A DNA stretch of 64,000 nt from contig CALXYB010000006.1 of the NCBI GenBank assembly GCA_944392835.1, forward strand, positions 1 through 64,000, given 5' to 3'. Position 1 is the stretch's first letter. Each line of letters starts with the position of its first letter. The position numbers were made by a program, and so were the translations under genes. Source of the stretch: an uncultured Alphaproteobacteria bacterium (GTDB lineage Bacteria > Pseudomonadota > Alphaproteobacteria > RF32 > CAG-239). A model generated the notes under the pieces. The model worked only from the letters and a program-made list of their open reading frames with translations, was not told the DNA's origin and made no database searches. Positions 42,414-51,441 of this stretch are shown one piece after another.

Positions 42414-43208
42414 ATGTTAGTAGACAGTCATTGTCATTTAGATTTTAACGATTTTGAAGAAGATTTTGAAGATATGCTGGCCAGAGCGCGCGAAAAAGGC
42501 GTAACCGCAATGCTTAATGCCGGTAACAATATAGACGAGTTGGACAAGCAACTGGAGATTTCGGAAAAATATCCGTTTATATATACAGCAGTCGGTGTGC
42601 ATCCGCATAATGCCGCGGAATATGAAAATATTAAGGCCGAAGATTTTATAGCCAAAGCCGGGCATAAAAAGGTTGTGGCCATCGGTGAATGCGGGTTGGA
42701 TTATTACTACGATTACAGTCCGAAAGACGTACAAGTTAAAGTTTTTGTTGAACAAATCAAGGCAGCCAGAGAAACAGGTTTGCCATTGATTATTCACACC
42801 CGTGATGCCGATGATGATACAATAGAGATTTTGAAGAAAGAATATAAAAAAGGTGCTTTCAGCGGTGAAATCCACTGTTTTTCATCTTCCAAAAAATTGG
42901 CTGATTTTGCCTTGTCCATCGGGTTTTATATTTCGGCTTCAGGAATTATTACATTCAACAAATCTGCCGAATTGAGAGATATTTTTGCGGAAGTTCCGAT
43001 GGATAGGCTGTTGGTTGAAACAGATGCGCCTTTTTTGGCTCCGGTACCAATGCGCGGGCGCAGAAATGAATCCTCTTTTGTGGTGCATACATTAGAAAAG
43101 TTAGCACAAATCAAAGGCGTGCCGTTTGAGAAAATGGCGCAAGTTGCCTCTGATAATTTTTATTCGTTGTTTCGGAAAGCCAGCGATAAGGGGAGGTACG
43201 AGTTTTAA
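42414..43208 (+). CDS. tatD: TatD-family metal-dependent hydrolase (DNase)
   Basis: TatD proteins are TIM-barrel 3'-5' exonucleases. Metal ligands are visible: LVDSHCHLDF (H6, H8), AIGECGLDYYYD with Glu, LPLIIHTRDADDD with His, IHCFSSSKKLA, and LLVETDAPFLAP with Asp. The length of 264 is standard. GGAAGG precedes the ATG. The stop overlaps the start of the MBL gene (TAATG), as in many Alphaproteobacteria. Confidence 0.94.
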   Translation: MLVDSHCHLDFNDFEEDFEDMLARAREKGVTAMLNAGNNIDELDKQLEISEKYPFIYTAVGVHPHNAAEYENIKAEDFIAKAGHKKVVAIGECGLDYYYDYSPKDVQVKVFVEQIKAARETGLPLIIHTRDADDDTIEILKKEYKKGAFSGEIHCFSSSKKLADFALSIGFYISASGIITFNKSAELRDIFAEVPMDRLLVETDAPFLAPVPMRGRRNESSFVVHTLEKLAQIKGVPFEKMAQVASDNFYSLFRKASDKGRYEF

Positions 43209-43996
43209 TGGAAAATAAGCTGATTATTTTGGGGGCGGGCGCAGCTCCCGGTGTGCCTTCTTTGGGAACGGGATATGGACGTTGTAATCCGGAAAACCCT
43301 AAGAACACACGCACACGTGCTTCAACTTATTTGGAATATAAGGGTGTGAAGTTTTTGATTGATACGGGGCCGGATATGCGTGCGCAGCTCATTGCTCAAA
43401 ATATCAGAAATGTGGATGCCGTGCTTTATTCTCATTCTCATGCAGACCATTTGCATGGTATTGATGATTTGCGTGAGATTAACCGTATTAACCGTCAGAG
43501 TTTGGATATTTATGCCGGAAAATATACCATCAAGAAGATTGAACATCGGTTTGACTATTTGATTGCTTCCAAAAAATCAGCCAATAATGTTATCAGAAGA
43601 CCAAGTTTGGTGATGAATGCCGTGAAAGCAAACAAACCCTTTTATATTAAGGGTGTGCGGATTGTGCCGATTAAACTTTTGAATCATTGCACGGAATGTT
43701 ATGGTTATGTGTTTGATGACGGGGAATATGTGCATATTGCTGATTTTAAGATGTTGGCCTCAAGTGCGTATAAGATGATTAAGAAAAAGCCGAAACTTAT
43801 GGTAATTCCGCTGACTTTGCCTGAAGGTGCCGTTCAGCATGCCAGCCTGGAGGAGGTTATGGATGTGATTGAGAAGATTCAACCGGAAAAAGTGGTTATC
43901 AATCATATGGCAAATGAGTGTGATTATGACAAAATCAATGAAATAACCCCAGGTTTTGTACGACCGGCGTATGATAATTTGGTAGTTGAGTTTTAG
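43208..43996 (+). CDS. MBL-fold metallohydrolase (PhnP-like)
   Basis: This beta-lactamase-fold hydrolase has LLIDTGPDMR-like FLIDTGPDMRAQL, the metal motif YSHSHADHLHGIDDLR, a later His in LLNHCTE, an Asp in HIADFK and NHMANECDYDKI at the end. The N-terminal ILGAGAAPGVPSLG and CNPENPKNTRTRAS block place it beside PhnP-type phosphodiesterases. The length of 262 fits. It is coupled to tatD. The substrate, perhaps a cyclic nucleotide or phosphoribosyl diester, is not known. Confidence 0.9.
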   Translation: MENKLIILGAGAAPGVPSLGTGYGRCNPENPKNTRTRASTYLEYKGVKFLIDTGPDMRAQLIAQNIRNVDAVLYSHSHADHLHGIDDLREINRINRQSLDIYAGKYTIKKIEHRFDYLIASKKSANNVIRRPSLVMNAVKANKPFYIKGVRIVPIKLLNHCTECYGYVFDDGEYVHIADFKMLASSAYKMIKKKPKLMVIPLTLPEGAVQHASLEEVMDVIEKIQPEKVVINHMANECDYDKINEITPGFVRPAYDNLVVEF

Positions 43997-44019
43997 TTTG
44001 AGTGAAGGGAAAGAATAAT

Positions 44020-44877
44020 ATGTTATGTATTTATCATTTGGCAGACCATGACGGAAAAGGTTCTGCAGCTGTTGTGCGCAGTGTTTATCCTGAAACGGAA
44101 TTCTTGGGTATTAATCACGATATGAAAATTCCGTATGAGGAGATTGAAAAGCACGATAAAATTGTTATCTGCGATTATGCTCTGCCGGTTGATTATATGT
44201 TTGAGCTGAACAAGACCAAAGATATTACGTGGATTGATCATCATGCTTCGGTGATTGAGGAATATGAGCAGAAGATGCAGACCGGAGAATATGAGGCTAT
44301 TAAAGGATTAAGGCGTTCAGGGACGGCGGCTATGGTTCTTTGTTGGGAATATTTTTATCCTGATAAACCTTTGCCGGAAGGAGTTAAGCTTTTGGGTTTG
44401 AATGATGTATTTGATTTAAGAGACCCAAGAGTGCGGCCGTTTGAGTTTGCTTTTCAGTCTTTGGGAACAAATAAGCCTGGTGATGAGATTTGGGTTAAGT
44501 TGTTCAATGATGAGCTTGATATTGCTTCTATTGTGGAAAAAGGTGATGCGATTTTGTCTTGGATTAAGATGCGCAATTATCGTTTGGTCAGAAGCATTGC
44601 TTTTGAAAGTGAGGTTAACGGGCTGAAATGTATTTGTGCCAATATGCCGCAGGGATATTCCGACTTCTTTGATTCTATTGAAAATGTGTTGGATTATGAT
44701 GTGCGGATTAATTTCTTTATGAACAAAAATAATAAGTGGAATTTGTCTTTTTATACTTATAAGGACGGAATTGATGTTTCAAAACTGGCAGCAAGCATGG
44801 GCGGCGGCGGTCATACAAGAGCGGCCGGAGCATCTAATTTGCCCGAACTGCCAGAGTTTTTGCGTCAAGGTAAATAA
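44020..44877 (+). CDS. DHH-family phosphoesterase
   Basis: Motifs of the DHH superfamily occur in order: LADHDGKGSAAVV (motif I), ICDYALPVDYM (motif II), WIDHHASVIEEYE (motif III, DHH), LNDVFDLRDP (motif IV), and the C-terminal DHHA1 block MGGGGHTRAAGAS. The enzyme probably hydrolyses phosphodiester bonds in short oligonucleotides or cyclic dinucleotides using Mn2+. The start at 44020 has GAAGGG upstream; a GTG at 44002 has no ribosome site. It lies 23 bases after the MBL gene and may be co-transcribed. Confidence 0.85.
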   Translation: MLCIYHLADHDGKGSAAVVRSVYPETEFLGINHDMKIPYEEIEKHDKIVICDYALPVDYMFELNKTKDITWIDHHASVIEEYEQKMQTGEYEAIKGLRRSGTAAMVLCWEYFYPDKPLPEGVKLLGLNDVFDLRDPRVRPFEFAFQSLGTNKPGDEIWVKLFNDELDIASIVEKGDAILSWIKMRNYRLVRSIAFESEVNGLKCICANMPQGYSDFFDSIENVLDYDVRINFFMNKNNKWNLSFYTYKDGIDVSKLAASMGGGGHTRAAGASNLPELPEFLRQGK

Positions 44878-44905
44878 TTAAACATAATTATTGAGGAGAA
44901 TTGAA

Positions 44906-46066
44906 ATGCGTTTTGATTACTATATTCCGACAAAAATTATCTTCGGTAAGGGGAGATTGGAAGAATTGGCAACGGAAAATTTGCCGGGGAAGAAAGCATT
45001 GATTGTGATTACAAACGGAAAATCAATGAAAAAATTCGGTTATTTGGAACGTGTTGAAAAGTATTTGGCGCAAAACGGTGCTACATCTGTTTTGTTTGAC
45101 AAGGTTTTGCCAAACCCGACTTTGGCTCATGTTATGGAAGCCGCAGAGCTCGCCAGAAAAGAAGGTTGTGATATGGTTATCGGCCTGGGCGGCGGCAGCG
45201 CCATAGATTCTGCTAAGTCTATTGCCTTGATGGTACATAATGACGGAAATTATTGGGAATATGTTAAAGGCAGAAAGCCGGAAAAAAAGATTGTGCCGGT
45301 TATTGCCATTCCGACAACAGCCGGTACGGGAACAGAATCTGATCCGTGGACGGTTATTACCAACACAGATACTAATGAAAAAATCGGTTATGGTATTCCG
45401 GAGTTGTTCCCCGTATTGTCCATTGTAGATGCTGAATTGATGCTTTCCGTTCCTTCGGCTTTGACCGCTTATCAGGGAATGGATGCCTTTTTCCATTCCG
45501 CCGAGGGATATTTGGCTAAAGCGGCTCAGCCGGCGAGTGATGCTTTTGCATTAGATTCTATTCGTCGCATTACCAAATATTTGCCCAAAGCCGTTAAAGA
45601 CGGCAGCGATATGCAGGCTCGCGAAGAGTTGGCTTGGGCGAGCACACAGGCGGGTATGGTTGAGAGCACGTCTTGTTGTATTTCCGAGCATTCCATGGAG
45701 CACGCTTTGTCTGCTTATTATCCGGCTTTGCCGCATGGCGCGGGTTTGATTGCTTTGTCTGTGCCGTATTTTTCACATATGCTGAAAAAAGGCGGACAAG
45801 TTGTGGCTGAACGCTATATGGATATGGCTAAAGCTATGGGTGAAGAAAATGTTAAGTCTCCGGAGGCATTTATTGAGGCTTTGAAAAAGCTGATTAAAAA
45901 TATCGGAATGGATGGGCTTAAACTTTCCGAGTGGGGCCTGAAAAAAGAAGATGACCTTAAATTAGCTAAAAATTCTTTTGAAGCTATGGGGTCTTTGTAT
46001 GAGCTTGATCCGATTGAGCTCAATGAAGAAGATGCTCGTTTGATTATTAACGAAGCGATTAAATAG
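44906..46066 (+). CDS. Iron-containing alcohol dehydrogenase
   Basis: This group III dehydrogenase of 386 residues uses NAD(P)H to reduce aldehydes or ketones. GLGGGSAIDSAKSIALM binds the cofactor, AIPTTAGTGTESDP follows, and the metal site is formed by Asp in MDAFFHSAEGYL and His residues in SEHSMEHALSAYYPALPHG. GAGGAG stands 7 bases before the ATG at 44906. It resembles butanol and 1,3-propanediol dehydrogenases; the substrate is open. Such enzymes are typical of fermentative life. A strong terminator follows. Confidence 0.92.
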   Translation: MRFDYYIPTKIIFGKGRLEELATENLPGKKALIVITNGKSMKKFGYLERVEKYLAQNGATSVLFDKVLPNPTLAHVMEAAELARKEGCDMVIGLGGGSAIDSAKSIALMVHNDGNYWEYVKGRKPEKKIVPVIAIPTTAGTGTESDPWTVITNTDTNEKIGYGIPELFPVLSIVDAELMLSVPSALTAYQGMDAFFHSAEGYLAKAAQPASDAFALDSIRRITKYLPKAVKDGSDMQAREELAWASTQAGMVESTSCCISEHSMEHALSAYYPALPHGAGLIALSVPYFSHMLKKGGQVVAERYMDMAKAMGEENVKSPEAFIEALKKLIKNIGMDGLKLSEWGLKKEDDLKLAKNSFEAMGSLYELDPIELNEEDARLIINEAIK

Positions 46067-46081
46067 CTTAATATAATTCGG

Positions 46082-46120
46082 AAAAAAAAGGTTGTTTTCG
46101 GGTGGAAACAACCTTTTTTT
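46082..46120 (+). terminator. Rho-independent terminator
   Basis: GGTTGTTT pairs with AAACAACC (46090-46097 and 46106-46113), with an A-run before and seven Ts after. Confidence 0.9.
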
Positions 46121-46158
46121 GCTTGAGAAATTGTGCATTTGTTGTAAAATCGGCGCGT

Positions 46159-46164
46159 TATAAG
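46159..46164 (+). promoter_or_regulatory. -10 box before metG
   Basis: TATAAG, 36 bases before the preferred metG start. No good -35 at 16-18 bases. Confidence 0.4.
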
Positions 46165-46200
46165 CATAAAAATTAAAAAAAAATAATGGAGAAAAACTTT

Positions 46201-47901
46201 ATGTCTAAGATTTTGATTACGTCTGCTTTGCCTTATGTAAACGGTGTGCCGCATTTGGGGCATATGGTTGGTTGCTTGTTGCCTTCTGATGTTTATGCAA
46301 GGTTTATGCGAATGATGGGACATGAGGTTTTGTATATCGGCGGTACGGATGAACACGGAACTCCATCTGAGGTCGGTGCGGCTAAAGAAGGCATGAGTGT
46401 TGAGGCTTATTGTGATAAATATCATGCAAGACACAAAAAAACTTATGATGATTTTGAGTTGTCTTTTGATTGTTTCGGTCGCTCAAGCAGTGAGCAAAAC
46501 AAAGAGCTAGTTTATCATATCTTTGACCAGTTGGACAAGAATGGTTTTATTGAAGAGCGGGTTATTAAGCAACTTTATTCCATTGATGATGAGCGCTTTT
46601 TGCCGGATAGATATGTTACGGGAACTTGTCCGCACTGTGGTTATGAAAAAGCGCGTGGTGACCAATGTGAAAACTGCACAAAGGTTTTGGAACCAACCGA
46701 ACTGATTAATCCGCGCAGTACAATTTCGGGAAGTACGAATCTGGAGGTTCGCGAAACCAAGCATTTGTTCCTGAAACTGCCGAAAATTGAGGAAAAATTA
46801 GCCGCATGGGTTAAGTCTAAGGAGCCTTTCTGGCCGGATATGGCTTATTCTATCGCACAAAAATGGCTTAAGGAAGGTTTGCAAGAGCGTTGTATTACAC
46901 GTGATTTGAAATGGGGTTTTCCGGTTAATCGTCCGGGTTTTGAAAATAAGGTCTTTTATGTGTGGTTTGATGCGCCAATCGGGTATATCGGCATTACCAA
47001 ACAATGGGCTGATGAAAAACCGGAAGAGCGTAGTTGGAAAGAATGGTGGCTTGATGTCAAAGATGTTCGGTATGTGGAATTTATGGGCAAGGATAATGTG
47101 CCGTTCCATTCTATCTCTTTTCCTGCGACTTTGCTCGGTACGGGCGAAAACTGGACAATGGTTGATTATTTGAAAGGTATGAGCTACCTGACTTATGAAG
47201 GCGGAAAGTTCTCAAAGTCCGAGAATAGAGGAATCTTTGCCGAAGATGCGGTTAAGGAATTTCCGGCAGATTATTGGCGTTATTGGCTGATGGCAAATAT
47301 TCCCGAAGGTTCAGATGCTTCTTTTGATTTTGATTTGTTCTCCGGTGTGGTTAATAAAGACCTGAACGGCGTGTTGGGTAACTTTGTATCCCGCGTGTTG
47401 AAGATGACTGCATCTAAGCTTGGCGAGGAAGTTCCTGCCGGCGGAGAGATGACAGAAGTTGAACTTGAGCTTATTAAAACTTTGCAGGAAAGAACGGATA
47501 ATTATCTGAAATATATGGAAGATATGGATTTCCGCAAAGCTATGAACGAGTTGCGCGCTATTTGGGTAGAGGGAAACAACTATATCTCTACAACCGAGCC
47601 GTGGACTGTTATTAAGGAAGATAAAGACAGAGCTGCCGCTATTTTGCGTGTTTGCATCAATCTTATTCGCATTTTTGCAATTTTGAACTATCCGATTATG
47701 CCGAAAATTTCGGAGCAAATGTTGGCTCGTTTGGGGTTGGGCATTGCAGATATGCCGGAATTGAAGAATTTTGACATTAGTAAGGAAATTGAGGTTTTGA
47801 AGCCCGGACATAAATTTGTGGTCGGAGAGGCTTTGTTTGAAAGAATTTCTCCGGAAAAAACTCAGGAACTCAAAGATAAATACGGAAGTGAGAAAAAATG
47901 A
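46201..47901 (+). CDS. metG: Methionyl-tRNA synthetase, zinc-knuckle KFSKS type
   Basis: It charges tRNA-Met. The HIGH-type motif is YVNGVPHLGH and the second is GGKFSKSENRGIF. One C-x2-C ... C-x2-C knuckle (CPHCGYEKARGDQCENC) sits in the connective peptide, and the anticodon-binding helices are at the C-terminus. No tRNA-binding OB domain is attached. The KFSKSEN form is more usual in archaea, Bacteroidetes and some other phyla than in typical alphaproteobacterial MetRS. The start at 46201 is preferred because GGAG lies 10 bases ahead; an ATG at 46186 has no such site. It overlaps the next gene by ATGA. Confidence 0.93.
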   Translation: MSKILITSALPYVNGVPHLGHMVGCLLPSDVYARFMRMMGHEVLYIGGTDEHGTPSEVGAAKEGMSVEAYCDKYHARHKKTYDDFELSFDCFGRSSSEQNKELVYHIFDQLDKNGFIEERVIKQLYSIDDERFLPDRYVTGTCPHCGYEKARGDQCENCTKVLEPTELINPRSTISGSTNLEVRETKHLFLKLPKIEEKLAAWVKSKEPFWPDMAYSIAQKWLKEGLQERCITRDLKWGFPVNRPGFENKVFYVWFDAPIGYIGITKQWADEKPEERSWKEWWLDVKDVRYVEFMGKDNVPFHSISFPATLLGTGENWTMVDYLKGMSYLTYEGGKFSKSENRGIFAEDAVKEFPADYWRYWLMANIPEGSDASFDFDLFSGVVNKDLNGVLGNFVSRVLKMTASKLGEEVPAGGEMTEVELELIKTLQERTDNYLKYMEDMDFRKAMNELRAIWVEGNNYISTTEPWTVIKEDKDRAAAILRVCINLIRIFAILNYPIMPKISEQMLARLGLGIADMPELKNFDISKEIEVLKPGHKFVVGEALFERISPEKTQELKDKYGSEKK

Positions 47902-48746
47902 GACGCAGAAGTAATCGCGACTATTTTGGACCGATGACCGGCTTTAAGGGATTTTTGCATAGAGTGGCAATGATTTTGCTTTATCCTCTTCGTAAGCCTT
48001 TAATCTTTATTCCGGTGCTGATTTTGATGTATTTGATTCCGACATTTATCGGCTCTAAGCCTTCGGAAGTGCATCTTTGGTACTGGAACAAAATTAAAAA
48101 TGGTTATAATTTTGTGGCTGAAACTGTTTCGGATAAGGTTAAGCCGATTGTCGGAAAAACAGAGGTGTTGATGCCTGAATTGGGTGGCAAAATGTTGCCT
48201 GAAAGAGGTATTGATCAATTGGTTGGGACTAAGCAAAAAGCTATTCGCAGACAGATGTTTGAAAAAGCAAAATCTGCTCCCGTAGTTGTTGATATTTTGG
48301 AAAACCAAGAAGTTGTCTCTGTTGAGGAAGCGAAGAAAGAACAAGCTTTGATGCAAGCTGAAAAAGCAGAGGTTAATACGGAAGTGGTTGCGGAAGATGC
48401 TGGTGTTCAATCTGAAAACAAAAAAATAGTCGTTTCAGAAACATTACCTTTAATTTATGTTAAAAATCAGGTTGCTATTAGCGGTTCAGCTGTTGTTCAG
48501 AACGCCAATGAGATGATTGTTAACGGAACATATATTTTCCTTTATGGTATTTATGTTGACCCGAATTTATCCAAAGGTATTGAGGCCAAAAAGTTTTTGG
48601 AAGAAATGGTTAAGGGTAAGACGGTTCATTGTAATATTGTGGCATATACATATCAAGAAGTGGCGACAGCTCTCTGCGAGGTGGATGGTCAAAGTATTAA
48701 CCAAAAGATGGTTGATGATGGGCTTTCCAAAAACGTTGCATTATAA
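47898..48746 (+). CDS. Membrane-anchored SNase-like protein
   Basis: One membrane helix lies at about residues 30-50 (KPLIFIPVLILMYLIPTFIG), after a basic cytoplasmic N-terminus. A charged, Glu-rich linker spans about 120-190. The last 75 residues (GTYIFLYGIYVDPNLSKG, then KKFLEEMVKGKTVHCNIVAY, then LCEVDGQSINQKMVDDGL) follow the staphylococcal nuclease fold. The catalytic Arg/Glu/Arg set is not obvious, so it may bind rather than cut. It overlaps metG by ATGA and precedes trkH by 12 bases. Confidence 0.7.
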   Translation: MRRRSNRDYFGPMTGFKGFLHRVAMILLYPLRKPLIFIPVLILMYLIPTFIGSKPSEVHLWYWNKIKNGYNFVAETVSDKVKPIVGKTEVLMPELGGKMLPERGIDQLVGTKQKAIRRQMFEKAKSAPVVVDILENQEVVSVEEAKKEQALMQAEKAEVNTEVVAEDAGVQSENKKIVVSETLPLIYVKNQVAISGSAVVQNANEMIVNGTYIFLYGIYVDPNLSKGIEAKKFLEEMVKGKTVHCNIVAYTYQEVATALCEVDGQSINQKMVDDGLSKNVAL

Positions 48747-48758
48747 AGGGTAGGGCAG

Positions 48759-50204
48759 ATGTGGCAGCCGGTTTTGATGATTAACGGTTATCTTATTAGC
48801 GTTTTGGGAGTGGCGATGCTGTTCCCTGCGATAATTGATATGTTTTATACCGGAGCAAAATGGTCGCCGTTTATTACATCTTCTATGGTTTCTTTATTTA
48901 TCGGCGTTTCGTTGTTTCTTGGAAATCGGACAAGAATTGAAAAGATTAGTTTGCAGCAAGGATATTTGTTGACAACCATCAGCTGGGTTTCTTTGACACT
49001 TTTGGCGGCTTTGCCTTTTATGTTATTTGGGATTGTTCCCGGTTTTGCAGATGCTCTATTTGAAGCTATGTCGGGACTGAGTACAACAGGTGCAACAGCT
49101 ATTAAAGATTTGGAAGTCTTGCCAAAATCTATTTTGTTATGGCGCTCTATGCTGAATGGCTTAGGAGGAATAGGTATTGTTATTTTTGCCGTGGCTTTGC
49201 TGCCATTTTTGGGAATTGGCGGTATGCAGATTTTTCAACGTGAAAATTCTGACTTAAATGATAAATTTATGCCAAAATTCAATTATATAGCCAAAAGAAT
49301 TTTAATCGTTTATTTCTTTTTGTTATTTGCTTGTGCCGTATGCTTATGGTTGGCCGGAATGAGTATCTTTGAGGCGCTTAATTATGCTATGTCGTCTATT
49401 GCAACAGGTGGTTTTGCTACAAAAAATGCGTCGGTTGGTTATTATGATAGTGTCAGCATTGAGATGATATTGACCTTGTTCATGTATTTAGGCGCTTTGC
49501 CGATGACTTTTTATATTTTATTGGTGCAAAAGAGGGAAATCCATTCTCTGAGGTCTACGCAGGTTGTGGCTTTTACTAAGATTTTGTTCTTTTATATTTT
49601 ATTTACGGCCATATGGCTGACTTATGATGATGTTTATGAAAATTTTTGGCAGTCTTTGCGATATGCTACATTTAATATTGTCTCTATTGTTACAACAACG
49701 GGTTATGTATCAACAGATTATATGAAATGGGGGCCATTGGCCGGTACTCTCTTTATTATATTTGCAATGACAGGTGGCTGTACCGGCTCTACTTCAGGTT
49801 CTGTTAAGGTGTTTAGATGGCAAGTTGTTTGGGCTTATTTGAAACAGTCTCTTATTGTGGCTACAGAGCCGAATCGGGTTGTGCCGATTAAAATCGGTAA
49901 GTTGGCCACAGGTGGTTCTATTGTGTCTTCCGTATTTGTATTTTTGAGCGCATTTATGGGAACTTTGGTTGTCCTTACAATCTTGGTGGCTATGACCGGA
50001 TTAGATTTTGAAACAGCATTTAGTGCCGTTGTTGCTTGTATTACAAACTCAGGTCCGGGAATTGGTCCGATTGTGGGGCCAGCCGGAACTTTTGCGCCGC
50101 TGTCTGATTTTGCTAAATATATGTTGGTTTTGGCAATGTTGCTTGGTCGTTTGGAAGTTTTGACCGTATTGGTAATCTTTACGAAAAGTTTTTGGCGAAA
50201 TTAA
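48759..50204 (+). CDS. trkH: Potassium uptake protein TrkH
   Basis: TrkH is the membrane pore of a K+ uptake system that works with a cytosolic TrkA regulator. The four pore loops are visible, with FEAMSGLSTTGATAI, YAMSSIATGGFATKN, IVSIVTTTGYVSTD and ACITNSGPGIGPIV, as are at least eight hydrophobic segments. The motif GGCTGSTSGSVKVFR is the usual gate region. The length of 481 is typical. AGGGTAGGGC precedes the ATG. No trkA is in the window. Confidence 0.94.
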   Translation: MWQPVLMINGYLISVLGVAMLFPAIIDMFYTGAKWSPFITSSMVSLFIGVSLFLGNRTRIEKISLQQGYLLTTISWVSLTLLAALPFMLFGIVPGFADALFEAMSGLSTTGATAIKDLEVLPKSILLWRSMLNGLGGIGIVIFAVALLPFLGIGGMQIFQRENSDLNDKFMPKFNYIAKRILIVYFFLLFACAVCLWLAGMSIFEALNYAMSSIATGGFATKNASVGYYDSVSIEMILTLFMYLGALPMTFYILLVQKREIHSLRSTQVVAFTKILFFYILFTAIWLTYDDVYENFWQSLRYATFNIVSIVTTTGYVSTDYMKWGPLAGTLFIIFAMTGGCTGSTSGSVKVFRWQVVWAYLKQSLIVATEPNRVVPIKIGKLATGGSIVSSVFVFLSAFMGTLVVLTILVAMTGLDFETAFSAVVACITNSGPGIGPIVGPAGTFAPLSDFAKYMLVLAMLLGRLEVLTVLVIFTKSFWRN

Positions 50205-50213
50205 GTTTAGATA

Positions 50214-50251
50214 TGAAAAAAAAGAGCACCTTTTCAGGTGCTCTTTTTTTT
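50214..50251. terminator. Bidirectional terminator between trkH and recA
   Basis: AGAGCACC pairs with GGTGCTCT around TTTTCA, with A- and T-runs on each side. The right T-run overlaps the recA stop codon. Confidence 0.93.
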
Positions 50252-51281
50252 AGTCTTCGTTGATGGCTTCGGGTTCGTCATCACCTATCATTTCTGTGGT
50301 GAGATGTCCTGCGTCGGCGCGAATCTTATTTTCAATCTCTTCGGCAACGGCAGGGTTGTCTCTTAAGAAGAGCTTGGCATTCTCACGGCCTTGGCCGAGT
50401 TTTTCTCCCTTATAAGAGAACCAAGCACCGGCTTTTTCAACAATTCCGGCTTTAACACCGAGGTCAATCAGCTCACCTGTTTTGGAGATGCCTTCGCCAT
50501 ACATGATGTCAAAGTCAACGATTTTGAACGGAGGAGCAACTTTGTTCTTAACAATTTTGACTCTGGTTTGGCTACCGATAACATCTTCTTTATCCTTAAT
50601 GGAGCCGATGCGGCGGATGTCCATGCGAACAGATGCATAGAATTTCAGTGCATTACCGCCGGTTGTGGTCTCGGGATTGCCAAACATAACACCGATTTTC
50701 ATACGGATTTGGTTGATGAAAATAATCAGTGTGTTTGAGCGAGAAACTGTGGAGGTCAATTTACGCAAAGCTTGGCTCATTAGTCTGGCTTGCAGGCCCA
50801 TATGAGAATCGCCCATTTCGCCTTCAAGTTCGGCTTTGGGAACCAGCGCGGCAACAGAGTCTACGACCAGAACATCAATCGCGCCGGAGCGAACCAAGGT
50901 ATCAGCAATTTCAAGAGCTTGTTCGCCGGCATCAGGTTGAGAAATGAGCAGATTGTCAATGTCAACGCCGATTTTCTTGGCATAAGATGGGTCAAGAGCA
51001 TGTTCGGCATCAATGAAAGCGCAAGTTCCGCCTTTTTTCTGGGATTGTGCAATGACGCTCAAAGCCAAAGTTGTTTTACCTGAGCTCTCAGGACCATAAA
51101 TTTCAATAATACGGCCTTTGGGCAAGCCTCCGATACCCAAGGCAATGTCTATGCCTAAGGAACCGGTTGAGATGGCTTCAATGTCTACATTCGGGTTTTG
51201 ACCAAGGCGCATAATAGAGCCTTTGCCAAAAGCGCGTTCAATTTGGCTTAATGCCGCGTCTAGGGCTTTATCTTTTTCCAT
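50250..51281 (-). CDS. recA: Recombinase RecA
   Basis: RecA forms the ATP-dependent filament for homologous pairing and SOS induction. The Walker [10 protein letters not shown] is at residues 63-71. Other signatures are [52 protein letters not shown], the L2 loop region ([19 protein letters not shown], then [10 protein letters not shown]) and [10 protein letters not shown]. The length of 343 is standard, with an acidic C-terminal tail ([11 protein letters not shown]). GGAAGAG serves as ribosome site. Its upstream gap has an inverted repeat that could be an SOS operator. Confidence 0.99.
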   Translation of the reverse strand: MEKDKALDAALSQIERAFGKGSIMRLGQNPNVDIEAISTGSLGIDIALGIGGLPKGRIIEIYGPESSGKTTLALSVIAQSQKKGGTCAFIDAEHALDPSYAKKIGVDIDNLLISQPDAGEQALEIADTLVRSGAIDVLVVDSVAALVPKAELEGEMGDSHMGLQARLMSQALRKLTSTVSRSNTLIIFINQIRMKIGVMFGNPETTTGGNALKFYASVRMDIRRIGSIKDKEDVIGSQTRVKIVKNKVAPPFKIVDFDIMYGEGISKTGELIDLGVKAGIVEKAGAWFSYKGEKLGQGRENAKLFLRDNPAVAEEIENKIRADAGHLTTEMIGDDEPEAINED

Positions 51282-51398
51282 GTCGTCTCTCTTCCTGTAA
51301 CGATTAGTTAATTTCTGATTCCTACTATCACTCTTATTCTTTTAAAAGACAATTTGAGCATTGCAGTTATCCCTTGGAAAATACAATGTACTACTTTT

Positions 51399-51415
51399 GT
51401 TCTTTTTGCAAGAAC
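51399..51415. promoter_or_regulatory. Inverted repeat upstream of recA
   Basis: GTTCTT and AAGAAC flank five bases, about 120 bases before the recA ATG and over a possible -35 (TTGCAA). It has GTTC half-sites but not the direct GTTC-N7-GTTC usual for alphaproteobacterial LexA. A LexA role is tentative. Confidence 0.35.
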
Positions 51416-51441
51416 TTTTTTTGACTTTAGTAAAAATAATT

